NCBI RefSeq assembly: GCF_009769735.1
Contig: NZ_WSRO01000002.1
Span: 868,001 to 932,000 of the forward strand
Source: Streptomyces sp. BA2
GTDB lineage: Bacteria > Actinomycetota > Actinomycetes > Streptomycetales > Streptomycetaceae
Direction of reading: 5' to 3'
Length of the DNA: 64,000 bases
Shown: positions 58,401-64,000 of the stretch, in pieces
Layout of the letters: each line of letters opens with the position of its first letter
Position numbering within the stretch: position 1 is the first letter of the stretch
Program-made: the position numbers and the translations under genes
The notes under the pieces: model-generated
Seen by the model: only the letters and a program-made list of their open reading frames with translations
The model's database searches: none
Told to the model about the DNA's origin: nothing

Positions 58401-59762
58401 GACACCCACGACGGCGACGGCATACGGGGCGTCGTCCTCGGCGCCCCGGCCGGCCTGCGCGCCCCGCTCGGCGGTCACCACCGGACGCCTGCCCCTGTGC
58501 TCTGTGTGCTCGTGCTCCGCGTCCTCGTGCTCCGCGTCCGGATGACGGGCCGTCACCAGGTCGTGGTGCTCGGTGAGCAGATGGTCGGCGAAGGCCTTCA
58601 GCGTGAAGTGCTCGAAGAACACGGACGGGGTGAGATCCACGCCGAGATCCCGCCGCAGCCGTTCAGCGAACTCGATCAGCCGGATCGAGTCGAAGCCGAG
58701 GGTGCTGAGCTCCGCCTCGGACCGGACGGCGGACGGCTCGACCTTCAACACCTCGGCGACCGCGCTGCGCAGGTCGCTCAGCAGGGCGTCGCGCAGTGGC
58801 TCCCGGGAAGTGCCGGCGGATCGGGCGCCACGCTGCCGCTCGGGCCGCCGCAGGCGCAGCTCCCCTTCCTGCGCCTGCGGCGGCGCCGGTGCCTCGTCGA
58901 GCTGCGGGGCCGGCCGCTCCTCGTCCCGTCGGGTCGCCTGGATCAGACCGCGCAGTGCCCGGCCCGGACCGACGGGCTTGATGTCGGCGACGCCCCGGGC
59001 GAGGAGGTAGCGCACGGTGTCCGTCCACCGCACCGGGTGGTCGAGCTGGCGGATCAGCGCGCCTGCGACGTCATCGCCGTAGGGGCGGGCGGTCACATTG
59101 GAGATCACGGGGATGGCGGGTGCCCGGAGAGCGAAGGTCTGTACATGGTCGGCGAATTCGTCACGGAGGTCCGACATGTACGGCGAGTGGAAGGCGCCGC
59201 TGACCCGCAGCACCGTGTAGAGGCCCGCGCCCGCGTCCTCGAACGCGGGTCGGGCGCGCTCGACGTCCTCCCGGGGACCGGCGACCACGATCTGAGTGGG
59301 GTTGTTGTAGTTGGCGATCGACAGGTTTCCCAGACCCGGTGCGTCGAGGACTTCGTCGACCTGCTCGGCCGTCAGGCCCACCACGGCGGCCATACCTCCG
59401 TCGGCCACCCGGGCCATCAGTTCGCCGCGCTTGGCCACCAGGCGTAATCCGGTGGCGAAGTCGAAGACGCCCGCCGCGTGCAGCGCGTTGTACTCACCCA
59501 GGCTGTGCCCCGCCACGTAGTCGGGCTCGGGCCCGCCGTCCAGGCGATGTGCCAGCAGGCTCAGCGCGTTCACGACGTACAGGGCGGGCTGCGTGAACTC
59601 TGTGTCCTGGAGCAGCCCGTCCGTGTCGTCACGACAGAGTTCCTCGACGGAATAGCCGAGGAACTCGTCGGCCTCCGCCACCAGTTCCGGAAATGCGGCG
59701 AAGAGCTGCGCACCCATGCCTTTGTGCTGCGAACCCTGGCCGGGGAAAACGAGCGCGAACAC
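52461..59762 (-). CDS. Trans-AT-type PKS with fused AT: AT-ACP-KS-ACP-KS-ACP-KR
   Basis: 2433 residues from GTG at 59762, preferred because AAGGAA lies 9 nt upstream and [12 protein letters not shown] is the normal start of such ATs; a TTG at 59798 would add 12 residues. AT ~1-290 (GHSLGEYNAL, Ser87; GAFHSP) resembles the malonyl-specific stand-alone ATs of trans-AT pathways. ACP1 Ser359 (LGFDSI); KS1 ~448-880 with Cys610, ETHGTGT, GSVKTAIGH; no AT follows; ACP2 Ser1114 (LGLNSL); KS2 ~1195-1635 with Cys1368, KSVIGH, trans-AT-like NNYQMF and NRISHLLN; again no AT; ACP3 Ser1876 (LGLDSV); KR ~1940-2400 with TGGAGGLGLL, catalytic Tyr2305 and no LDD. KR after ACP is unusual but known in trans-AT systems. 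Codon 106 is TTA. A FAAL is divergent from it and may load ACP1; the AT probably feeds ACP2, ACP3 and the next protein's ACP. A SARP-like box lies ~95 bp upstream. Confidence 0.93.
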   Translation of the reverse strand: MFALVFPGQGSQHKGMGAQLFAAFPELVAEADEFLGYSVEELCRDDTDGLLQDTEFTQPALYVVNALSLLAHRLDGGPEPDYVAGHSLGEYNALHAAGVFDFATGLRLVAKRGELMARVADGGMAAVVGLTAEQVDEVLDAPGLGNLSIANYNNPTQIVVAGPREDVERARPAFEDAGAGLYTVLRVSGAFHSPYMSDLRDEFADHVQTFALRAPAIPVISNVTARPYGDDVAGALIRQLDHPVRWTDTVRYLLARGVADIKPVGPGRALRGLIQATRRDEERPAPQLDEAPAPPQAQEGELRLRRPERQRGARSAGTSREPLRDALLSDLRSAVAEVLKVEPSAVRSEAELSTLGFDSIRLIEFAERLRRDLGVDLTPSVFFEHFTLKAFADHLLTEHHDLVTARHPDAEHEDAEHEHTEHRGRRPVVTAERGAQAGRGAEDDAPYAVAVVGVSALMPGAGDLEQFWQRLVAGDELVTGVPRERWSDWAGPERARDAHGAFLDEVDSFDCSFFGISPQEAELMDPHQRLFLQTVWKAIEDSGRRPGGLAGSRTGLFVGQSSMDYLEVLGHSAAGPQAHTATGLAHAVLPNRVSYQLDLRGPSEAVDTACSSSLVAVHRAVRSLRSGECDLAVAGGVNLLLSPTPFECFGLAGMLAPDGRCKTFDRAANGYVRGEGVVAVLLKPLAAAEADGDHIHAVIRGSAVGHSGRSASLTAPSPEAQADVIVDAWRAARLDPATATHIETHGTGTSLGDPIEIEGLKQAFSRLYRDWGHPAPAVPHCSLGSVKTAIGHLEAAAGLAGLVTMVQALRYGRLPALRHFEALNPYIRLDGSPFRIGDHVTPWGAPTGADGTTLPRRCGVSSFGFGGTNAHVVLEEYVTDRATPVPAAGPLLIPLSARTPEVLREYARDLVRHLDRHAPAEGAPDFALTALSDTLQLGREPMQTRLAVVAADIDDLYDALVRFLRGEEQGDTWYTGHTGGTAELSRALLDGPEGAAHLAALVEAGKTGILARLWAAGADFDWAVLRDDRPVRRTPLPTYPFERRHCRPQDLASHGLPRPAVDAAAVAAVPAAPAVPVSPEGIQGHLVQLFAEALKWRPEEIDPSARFEDLGLNSLLVEKLRRRLEEHYGPIDSTTLFTYKSLDALARHVTERVRRTPAPPAVPASTSAPVPAVAVTPTGVLGAASDEGHNAADIAIIGIGGRYPKAPTLADFWENLRHGRDCVGEIPLDRPGYRRYAELARARFGEAWPRWGGFLDDVDAFDAQFFHISPRDARLLDPQERLFLSTAWETLEDAGYTPASLADPRLGDRRGSVGVFAGVTYNNYQMFAGNDLDQGVWRMVTSQTFSVANRISHLLNLGGPSLALDTACSSSLYAIHLACAAIRRGECATALAGGVNLSLHPSKYVMLAEAGFLAEDGRCRAFGEGGTGYVPAEAVGAVLLKPLDRALADGDRIHAVIKGSAVNSDGRTYGYGVPNPVAQAELVRAALRDARVDAGTVGYVEAHGTGTSLGDPIEVRGLTEAYGDAAAPHRRDGRPPCAIGSVKSVIGHAEAAAGIAQVTKVVLQMRHGTLVPSLLHSPDLNPHLDLDSTPFRVQRETAPWERLRPHAPGVEEAPRRAGISSFGAGGVNVHLVLEEAPARPRPPAAGPGRPLVFPLSARTPENLRSYASRMAEFLRSLERTPTGPDEDAARPGDVAHTLQQGREAMEHRAAFTARTLAEAIDGFDRVAVGQDTPAGVHIGRRPGRSGTAPTVPADATPEETAARWAEGADTDWAATPTGGRRMSLPTYPFSRERYWLEPGSGTDPARPGPVRDPRADARADARDDADLRAELAAVPRSERHTTLATHMQRELGDLLQFPPDSPPGRQRGFFELGLDSVMAVRLGNLLEESLGLVLYAGVVFDYPCIDDLAGHLLEQLDLDEPGPAAATSAVTPVDSPAPQVVHYTADWERADAPQGPGDWLTRPVLVFDADGSLTERVRRYHRDAAKVIGVRPGERYEASGTERTVRAGSAEDHAVLLTGLDSPPDTVLHAWTDPRTALTSVFHLSQALLRGGLHRPVRLLRLHTRTGGPADALAEAFGGFARSVEHENPRLVQQAVAVHTADGHPVDALLDACLAELAAETRTEAEVRHDDRGRWVRRLRAVPAQLPAPAEVTVRDGMTWVVTGGAGGLGLLFAGHLARRARVNLLLVGRSELTDERRTALEDIRALGSDVRYERADVADRAEVDRLLALARERWGAVHGVIHSAGVLRDGLLPNKTADEMDTVLAGKVDGAVHLDEATRDDDLDVFMVFSSLAALAGNPGQADYAFASRFLNAFSRARDEKRAAGERSGASIAVVWPFWREGGMRVDAATEGFVRRRLGLTPLENAVGLAAFDAALHHARPEFGVVHAERAKLERLLRIEPPEHTDRPEPAAVDGVSAVAAELEHVLAELEL

Positions 59763-59853
59763 GGCGTGATGTTCCTTAGGTTGCGTCGGAAATACCAATC
59801 CGGATCTTTCGGCTGCGGAATTCCCGAGAATGCCCGGACAATTCCAGCCGATC

Positions 59854-59914
59854 CATAATGACCGGGGCGACTAAGGACGCTCTTGCGGTGCTCTAAAGCC
59901 GTGGTCCGTAACTT
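59854..59914. promoter_or_regulatory. Candidate SARP box in the divergent PKS/FAAL promoter region
   Basis: On the - strand: TTAGAGC (59896-59890), CAAGAGC (59885-59879), TTAGTCG (59874-59868) at 11-bp spacing, then CATTAT (59860-59855) 7 bp on, upstream of the PKS start at 59762. Its upstream edge GGCTTTAGA is shared with the epoxidase box. Read on the + strand the same DNA gives TAAGGAC, TTGCGGT, TAAAGCC separated by identical GCTC spacers, with TAACTT (59909-59914) 8 bp on. It may therefore serve both directions; FAAL starts at 60012. Confidence 0.6.
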
Positions 59915-60011
59915 ACCGCGCTTGACTTGCCCGTTGTATTCTGCACATCATACGCACGCGTTCACCATGTCATTTTCAGCCGCTCCGCGGTGGTCAATTC
60001 GGGGGTAGGAA

Positions 60012-61763
60012 ATGCCAGTTGCCATTTCGACCGAGGACGTACACATAGACCGGAAGGGATTCGAGCCGGAAGACCGCCCGGGCCCGGTATCCCTGACCTC
60101 CGCGAGCACGATCGGCGCCGCCCTGCTGGAGCTGGCCGACCAGGATCCCGACCGGCCGCTGGCCTATGTCGAGGGCTCCGGGGAGCCGGTACGGCTCACC
60201 GCGGCGGACCTCGCCGAGCTGGCGGGGGCGGCGGCGACCACGCTGGCCGAGCACGGGGTGCGCCCCGGTGACCGGGTCGGTGTCTGCATGGACACCGGCG
60301 TCGACGCCTACGCGGCCTTGCACGGCTGCTTCCTGCTGGGCGCCGTCCCCTTCGTGTGCGAGCCGCCCCTGGCCACCATGCGCCGGCAGCGCTGGGAGGA
60401 CCGGCTGCGGCTGCTCATCAGCCGCGCGGAGCCACGTGCTCTGGTGGTCTCCCCGGAGTTCCGGGACGCCGTGTCGGCGCCGTGCGCCCAGGCCGGGGTG
60501 GCGGTCGTGGAGCCACCGTTCGAAGGCGGCCTTGTGCCGGGCTCGGTGCGGGCGCGAGCCGGTGACCTCGCGCTGATCCAGTTCACGTCCGGCACCACGG
60601 GCAGCAGCCGGGGCGTGACGCTGACCCACGAGGCCGTCTTCGCCAATGCCGCCGCGATCGGTGACCATGCCTACCGCTCGGGCGATCTGATCGTCAGCTG
60701 GCTGCCACTCCACCACGACATGGGGCTGATCGGGCTGAGCCTCGCTCCGCTGCTGCACGGCCTGCCCGTGGCGAGCATGCCGCCACTGTCCTTCGCGCTG
60801 CGTCCGGAGCGGTGGTTGTGGGCGATGCACCGCTACCGTGGCACGTTCACCTCGGCGCCGAACTTCGCCTACCGGCTGTGCGCGACGAACGTGCCGGACA
60901 CCAAGCTGCAAGGGCTCGACCTCAGCGCCTGGCGCCTCGCGGGCAACGGCGCCGAAGTCGTACAGGCCGGCACACTGCGGGCGTTCGCCGAGCGTATGGC
61001 CCCCTACGGCTACCGGGAGCGGGCGATGACGCCCTGCTACGGCATGGCGGAGATCACCCTGGCGGCGACCATGTGCGTGCCGGGCGACCCGCTGATCACG
61101 CTGCCCGTCCGCCGTGACCGGCTGGCCGGCGACGGGGAGGTCGTGGAGGCCTCGCCGGACGATCCCGACAGGCAGGAGCTGGTGTCGTCGGGCAGCGCAC
61201 TGAAGGAGATCGAGATCCGGGTGGTGGACGGGACGGGCGCGGACCTGCCGGACCGCCGCCAGGGGACGATCCTGCTGCGCTGCCTCTCCATGATGTCGGG
61301 CTACTACCGCCAGCCCGAGGAGACCGCGAAGGTCCTCGAAAACGGCTGGCTGGACACCGGCGACCAGGGGTTCCTGGACAACGGCCAGTTGTACGTCACC
61401 GGCCGGATCAAGGACGTGGTGATCATCGCCGGGTCCAACTACCACCCGTACGCCTTCGAGGCGGCGGCTGCCACGGTGGACGGGCTGCGGGCGGACGCGG
61501 TGGCCGCCGTGGGCTGCCCCGACCCTGAGCGCAGCACCGAGGTACTGGTCCTGGTGGTGGAGTCCCGCAGCCATGCCGACTCCGAGCGCGTCGCGGAGAT
61601 CCGCGCGGCGGTGATCGCGGCGGTCTCCGCGGAGACGGGGCTGCGTCCCGACCGGGTCGAGGTGGTGCCCCGGGGCGCCCTGCCGAAGACCCCGAGCGGC
61701 AAGCTCCAGCGGCGCCAGGTGGTGAACGCACTGGTCAAGGGAACGCTTCCCGGGCGCCGTTGA
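60012..61763 (+). CDS. Fatty-acyl-AMP ligase (FAAL), starter-acid activation
   Basis: 583 residues, ATG at 60012 with a GGGGGTAGGA purine run just upstream. Adenylation motifs are clear: P-loop FTSGTTGSSRGVTLTH (~198), WLPLHHDMGLIG, GNGAEVV, CYGMAEITL, the hinge-side GWLDTGDQGFLDNGQLYVTGRIKD, and C-terminal lysine motif PKTPSGKLQRR. CYGMAEITL with a long following insertion, and the TGDQGF/VTGRIKDVVI pattern, favour an ACP-loading FAAL over a CoA ligase. FAALs form acyl-AMP from a free carboxylic acid and transfer the acyl group to an ACP phosphopantetheine. The divergent PKS has an ACP between its AT and first KS, a fitting acceptor (inference). Chain length cannot be read. It converges on the TetR gene with a 15-bp gap. 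Confidence 0.92.
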   Translation: MPVAISTEDVHIDRKGFEPEDRPGPVSLTSASTIGAALLELADQDPDRPLAYVEGSGEPVRLTAADLAELAGAAATTLAEHGVRPGDRVGVCMDTGVDAYAALHGCFLLGAVPFVCEPPLATMRRQRWEDRLRLLISRAEPRALVVSPEFRDAVSAPCAQAGVAVVEPPFEGGLVPGSVRARAGDLALIQFTSGTTGSSRGVTLTHEAVFANAAAIGDHAYRSGDLIVSWLPLHHDMGLIGLSLAPLLHGLPVASMPPLSFALRPERWLWAMHRYRGTFTSAPNFAYRLCATNVPDTKLQGLDLSAWRLAGNGAEVVQAGTLRAFAERMAPYGYRERAMTPCYGMAEITLAATMCVPGDPLITLPVRRDRLAGDGEVVEASPDDPDRQELVSSGSALKEIEIRVVDGTGADLPDRRQGTILLRCLSMMSGYYRQPEETAKVLENGWLDTGDQGFLDNGQLYVTGRIKDVVIIAGSNYHPYAFEAAAATVDGLRADAVAAVGCPDPERSTEVLVLVVESRSHADSERVAEIRAAVIAAVSAETGLRPDRVEVVPRGALPKTPSGKLQRRQVVNALVKGTLPGRR

Positions 61764-61778
61764 GGTAGTGGGATGGCA

Positions 61779-62456
61779 TCACGGCATGGGCGGCGGCGTG
61801 CCCAGCCGGCCCAGAAGCATGGCCTCCGCGTGTGGCCCGTAGAGGTCCACGACCGTGTCCAGGTCCATGTCGGCCAGTGGGGCGATGGGCACCACGTATC
61901 GGCCGGTGATCAGTCCTACGAGCAGGGACGCCACAAGCACGGCCCGCAGTTCGGGGTCGGGGGCCGGGATCCGGCGGGCGATCGGCATCAGGAGTTCGCC
62001 GCCGGCCACCTCCCGGAACAGCTGCGAGGCCTCGGGATGCTCCATCGCCGAGCGGAAGACCACAAGGAGCGCGGAGCGTGTCGACGGGTCCTCCCAGCGG
62101 GTCAGGAAGCCGCGGACCAGCCGGCTGCCGGGACCGCCCCGTGCTCCGTCGGGCCCGCCGGTGCCGGGGGGTTCGTCGAGGAGTTCGGGCAGGGCGGGCA
62201 GCAGCTCCTCTGCGCGCATCACCTCCCGGATCACCACGGAGAAGACCTTCTCCTTGCTGCCGTAGTGGTACATCACCAGGGCCGGGTCCACACCAGCGCG
62301 TTCCGCGATGGCCCGGACCGTGGTGCCGCGATAGCCGTGCCGGGCGAACAGCTCGACCGCCGCGAGCCGAATCAGCTCGCGGCGGTTCTCCTGCGACCCG
62401 TCGGGACCGCCCGGTTCCGCGGGCATCGCGGCAAGGCCGCCGGGTTCGGCCGCCAT
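61779..62456 (-). CDS. TetR-family transcriptional repressor
   Basis: 225 residues from ATG at 62456, which overlaps the stop of the upstream membrane-protein gene (TGATG), implying coupled translation; internal ATGs could shorten the Gly/Pro-rich N-terminus. The helix-turn-helix is textbook: IRLAAVELFARHGYRGTTVR, then AERAGVDPALVMYHYGSKEKVF (~residues 28-72). The C-terminal ligand-binding half is helical and ends with PLADMDLDTVVDLYGP. TetR genes adjacent to exporter genes usually repress them until a product or intermediate binds. A 16-bp palindrome in the exporter promoter at 63573-63588 is a good candidate operator. An extra open frame upstream belongs to the overlapping membrane gene. 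Confidence 0.93.
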   Translation of the reverse strand: MAAEPGGLAAMPAEPGGPDGSQENRRELIRLAAVELFARHGYRGTTVRAIAERAGVDPALVMYHYGSKEKVFSVVIREVMRAEELLPALPELLDEPPGTGGPDGARGGPGSRLVRGFLTRWEDPSTRSALLVVFRSAMEHPEASQLFREVAGGELLMPIARRIPAPDPELRAVLVASLLVGLITGRYVVPIAPLADMDLDTVVDLYGPHAEAMLLGRLGTPPPMP

Positions 62457-63535
62457 CAGGCCGTCCGTGGGTCGCCGACGGGTACTGCGGAGGCGGGCAC
62501 GATGACCACGTCCGGGCGGAACGGCCGGAACCGCTCCACCACCAGCGCCAGGATCCAGGACAAGGCCGCCCACAGCGCCAGGGTGAGCAGCGGGCCGCCC
62601 ACCGCGTTGCCGTCGAAGTAGAAGACCCGCCGCAGGAGGGAGACCGTGCTGCCCATGGGCAGGTACTCCGAGACGGCCGCGTAGAAGGTGGGCTGGAAGT
62701 GGGGGTCGACGACACCGCCGGACGACGACACGCCGAGCGGCAGCACAAGCAGCGCGCCGACGACGATGCCGAGCGCACGCAACACGGCCTGACAGGCCGC
62801 CACTACGCCGACGACGGTCAGCGACAGCAGGATCGAGATCCCCAGCAGCTCGGTGAACTGCCCCGTGAGAGCACCGGTGACCGGTCCCGCGAGCAGGGCA
62901 CCGATCAGGCCGGCGACCACGGCGTAGGCGACGGAGGCCAGCCGACGCGCAGAAGCCCGTTCGCCTCCGGCTGCCAGACTCAGGCCCACCTGGAAGAGCA
63001 GTCCGCCCACGGACAGGGCGACGCACAGCAGCACCGCGCTGACCCCGCGGGAGTCGTGCTCGGGCAGGGGTGCGACGTCCTGCACCTGTGGCGGGGTGCC
63101 GAGTTGGTCGGTCAGTCGCTCATAGGCCGCCGTCGTGGCCCGGGTCGGCGCGTCGCCTGCCGCGCTCGCGGTGAGCAAGGCGGGCGCGCCCTGGGGCCCG
63201 ATGACGATGGCGCCCAGGATCTGCTGGTCGCGCAGCGCTTCGCGGGCCGACTTCTCGTCGGCGTACCCGGTCACGTCGAAGGCACCCGGTGCGCCCGCCT
63301 CCAGCTGCTGGCCGAGGCGCTCGACGGCCGCGGGCGGTCCCGCGACCCCGAGCGGCATATCGTGCGGGGCGGGGTTGCGCAGGCCGGGGATCATCAGCCC
63401 GGCGAAGGCGATGACCAGGAAGAGCCCGAGCAGCGACGGGCCAAGCAGCACACGGTAGTTGGTGGAACGCCGGGTCGTGGCCGACGGTTCGGACGGCGCT
63501 GTGCCGGCGGTCGGCCCGGCAGCCGGAGGAGTCAC
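62456..63535 (-). CDS. DUF3533/ABC-2-like membrane exporter protein
   Basis: 359 residues from GTG at 63535, chosen for AGGGAG 6 nt upstream; an ATG at 63622 has no ribosome site and would place the operator inside the gene. One N-terminal transmembrane helix (LLGPSLLGLFLVIAFAGLMI, ~30-50) is followed by an extracytoplasmic domain of ~140 residues (DMPLGVAGPPAAVERL to VQDVAPLPEHDSR), then about five helices (VLLCVALSVGGLLFQVGL, VVAGLIGALLAGPVTGAL, LLGISILLSLTVVGVV, GIVVGALLVLPLG, LLTLALWAALSWILALV). This layout matches DUF3533/YhgE-like and ABC-2 permease-like proteins. No ATPase gene accompanies it. It is coupled to the TetR gene and probably is that repressor's target, likely exporting a toxic metabolite; substrate unknown. 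Confidence 0.82.
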   Translation of the reverse strand: MTPPAAGPTAGTAPSEPSATTRRSTNYRVLLGPSLLGLFLVIAFAGLMIPGLRNPAPHDMPLGVAGPPAAVERLGQQLEAGAPGAFDVTGYADEKSAREALRDQQILGAIVIGPQGAPALLTASAAGDAPTRATTAAYERLTDQLGTPPQVQDVAPLPEHDSRGVSAVLLCVALSVGGLLFQVGLSLAAGGERASARRLASVAYAVVAGLIGALLAGPVTGALTGQFTELLGISILLSLTVVGVVAACQAVLRALGIVVGALLVLPLGVSSSGGVVDPHFQPTFYAAVSEYLPMGSTVSLLRRVFYFDGNAVGGPLLTLALWAALSWILALVVERFRPFRPDVVIVPASAVPVGDPRTA

Positions 63536-63566
63536 GATCTGCTCCCTGAAGCTGACAAATGGATTG

Positions 63567-63594
63567 ATTCTACTCAACGGGTGTTGAGGACCAG
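63567..63594 (-). promoter_or_regulatory. Promoter of the exporter-TetR operon with a palindromic operator in the spacer
   Basis: On the - strand CTGGTC (63594-63589, weak -35) and TAGAAT (63572-63567, good -10) are 16 bp apart. The whole spacer is CTCAACACCCGTTGAG: perfect 6-bp arms around 4 bp. A bound TetR dimer would exclude RNA polymerase. The start codon is 32 bp downstream of the -10. Confidence 0.65.
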
Positions 63595-63719
63595 TCTGGC
63601 GTGCGCCGTACGGTCGCCACAACTCCCCCTGCGGAGTCTTTTTGGCGCCAATTTAGGCAGTGCCGCGAACCTGGCGGGGCACGACAGACGGCCCGTCCAG
63701 GTGTCAGGAGGCTTACGCC

Positions 63720-63929
63720 ATGTCGGACTTCGAAGTGCTGCTGGTCGGCGGTCCGTCCGCCATTCCGGACGCGGAGCGCGTACAGGTGTCCCCGTCGCTG
63801 ACGGAGAAGTTCAAGTACCGGTTCGGCGCCCACTACGAACACTTCGTGCACGAGGGGGAGTTCAGCGACATCGGGAACAAGCAGCTGCCCGTATACCGGT
63901 GGACGACGCGCACCGCCATCGCCGAATGA
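63720..63929 (+). CDS. Small DUF5988-like protein
   Basis: 69 residues; ATG at 63720 with AGGAGG 8 nt upstream, an excellent ribosome site. The sequence begins MSDFEVLLVGGPSAIP, contains FKYRFGAHYEHFVHEGEFS and ends PVYRWTTRTAIAE. This matches, from memory, the DUF5988 family of small proteins common in actinomycete biosynthetic clusters; no biochemical function is established. No Cys, no signal peptide, no transmembrane segment. Its stop overlaps the next start codon (ATGA at 63926-63929), so it is translationally coupled to a probable carboxylase gene. Confidence 0.8.
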   Translation: MSDFEVLLVGGPSAIPDAERVQVSPSLTEKFKYRFGAHYEHFVHEGEFSDIGNKQLPVYRWTTRTAIAE

Positions 63930-64000
63930 GTACGCACGCACGCGGACGCGTGACCCCACTGGACAAGTTGCGCGCGCAAGCGGTGACCGGACCGAACGAG
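63926..64000 (+). CDS. Start of a gene, probably acyl-CoA carboxylase beta subunit (3' end outside window)
   Basis: ATG at 63926 overlaps the preceding TGA (ATGA) and the frame stays open to the window end, giving 25 residues: MSTHARGRV, then TPLDKLRAQAVTGPNE. The pattern GRV...L..LRAQA..GP.E resembles the N-terminus of carboxyltransferase (beta) subunits of propionyl-/acyl-CoA carboxylases, just before the KGKLTARER region that would lie off the window. If right, it could supply malonyl-, methylmalonyl- or a longer alkylmalonyl-CoA to the PKSs. Only 25 residues are visible, so the product is tentative; an in-frame GTG at 63950 is an alternative start. Confidence 0.5.
   Translation, partial: MSTHARGRVTPLDKLRAQAVTGPNE

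Noticed and set aside
59763..59798. TTG at 59798 as start of the AT-ACP-KS PKS
   Set aside because: GTG at 59762 has AAGGAA at proper spacing and yields the family-typical [12 protein letters not shown] start.
62457..63026. Extension of the TetR frame to 63026
   Set aside because: It runs antiparallel in phase through the membrane-protein gene and lacks helix-turn-helix relevance; TGATG coupling supports 62456.
63641..63690. A possible SARP box before the DUF5988-like gene (TTAGGCA and following units)
   Set aside because: The second and third units do not match YAAG; only one unit fits.

Overview
The window is high-GC actinomycete DNA, almost certainly Streptomyces or a close relative. Evidence: giant type I polyketide synthase (PKS) genes, GTG starts, purine-rich Shine-Dalgarno sites, an AfsR/DnrI-type SARP regulator and rare in-frame TTA codons. 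It lies inside one large polyketide cluster that runs off both ends. I see no tRNA, rRNA, CRISPR array, transposase or integrase.

1-35622 (+ strand): canonical cis-AT modular PKS. The tail of one subunit (KR-ACP-docking domain) is followed by two three-module subunits. Reading the domains in order gives KS-AT(methylmalonyl)-DH-ER-KR-ACP, KS-AT(mm)-DH-KR-ACP, KS-AT(malonyl)-DH-KR-ACP; then KS-AT(mal)-DH-ER-KR-ACP, KS-AT(mm)-DH-ER-KR-ACP, KS-AT(mm)-DH-KR-ACP. The last subunit ends in a docking domain, not a thioesterase. It carries an apparent one-base deletion in a C-tract at 20550-20554. The modules contain long perfect or near-perfect DNA duplications.

35719-44021: tailoring and regulation. 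Genes: a MonCI/Lsd18-like flavin epoxidase (-), a 3Fe-4S ferredoxin, a P450, a KAS III-like enzyme lacking the usual active-site His, a GbsR/MarR regulator, an FkbH-like glyceryl-transfer protein and a FrsA-like alpha/beta hydrolase. 44129-46683 (-): two-gene ABC exporter. 47002-47772: SARP regulator.

47850-63535: a second biosynthetic block of different origin. A 2433-residue protein has the unusual order AT-ACP-KS-ACP-KS-ACP-KR, with no AT inside its modules and a trans-AT-type AT fused at its N-terminus. It precedes a KS-(dead AT)-DH-like-ACP-TE protein. A divergently transcribed fatty-acyl-AMP ligase (FAAL) probably supplies the starter acid. A TetR regulator and a membrane exporter follow. 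At the right edge a DUF5988-like small protein is translationally coupled to a gene whose first residues resemble an acyl-CoA carboxylase beta subunit.

Working model (inference): the + strand PKS builds a methyl-branched chain with a diene, and the oxygenases decorate it. The FAAL/trans-AT block either builds a separate acyl unit, possibly attached by the KAS III-like enzyme, or acts as the terminal module of the main line. Eleven-bp-period triplet repeats placed at a fixed distance from -10-like sequences occur before the epoxidase, P450, FkbH and trans-AT PKS genes. This suggests that the SARP switches the two blocks on together.
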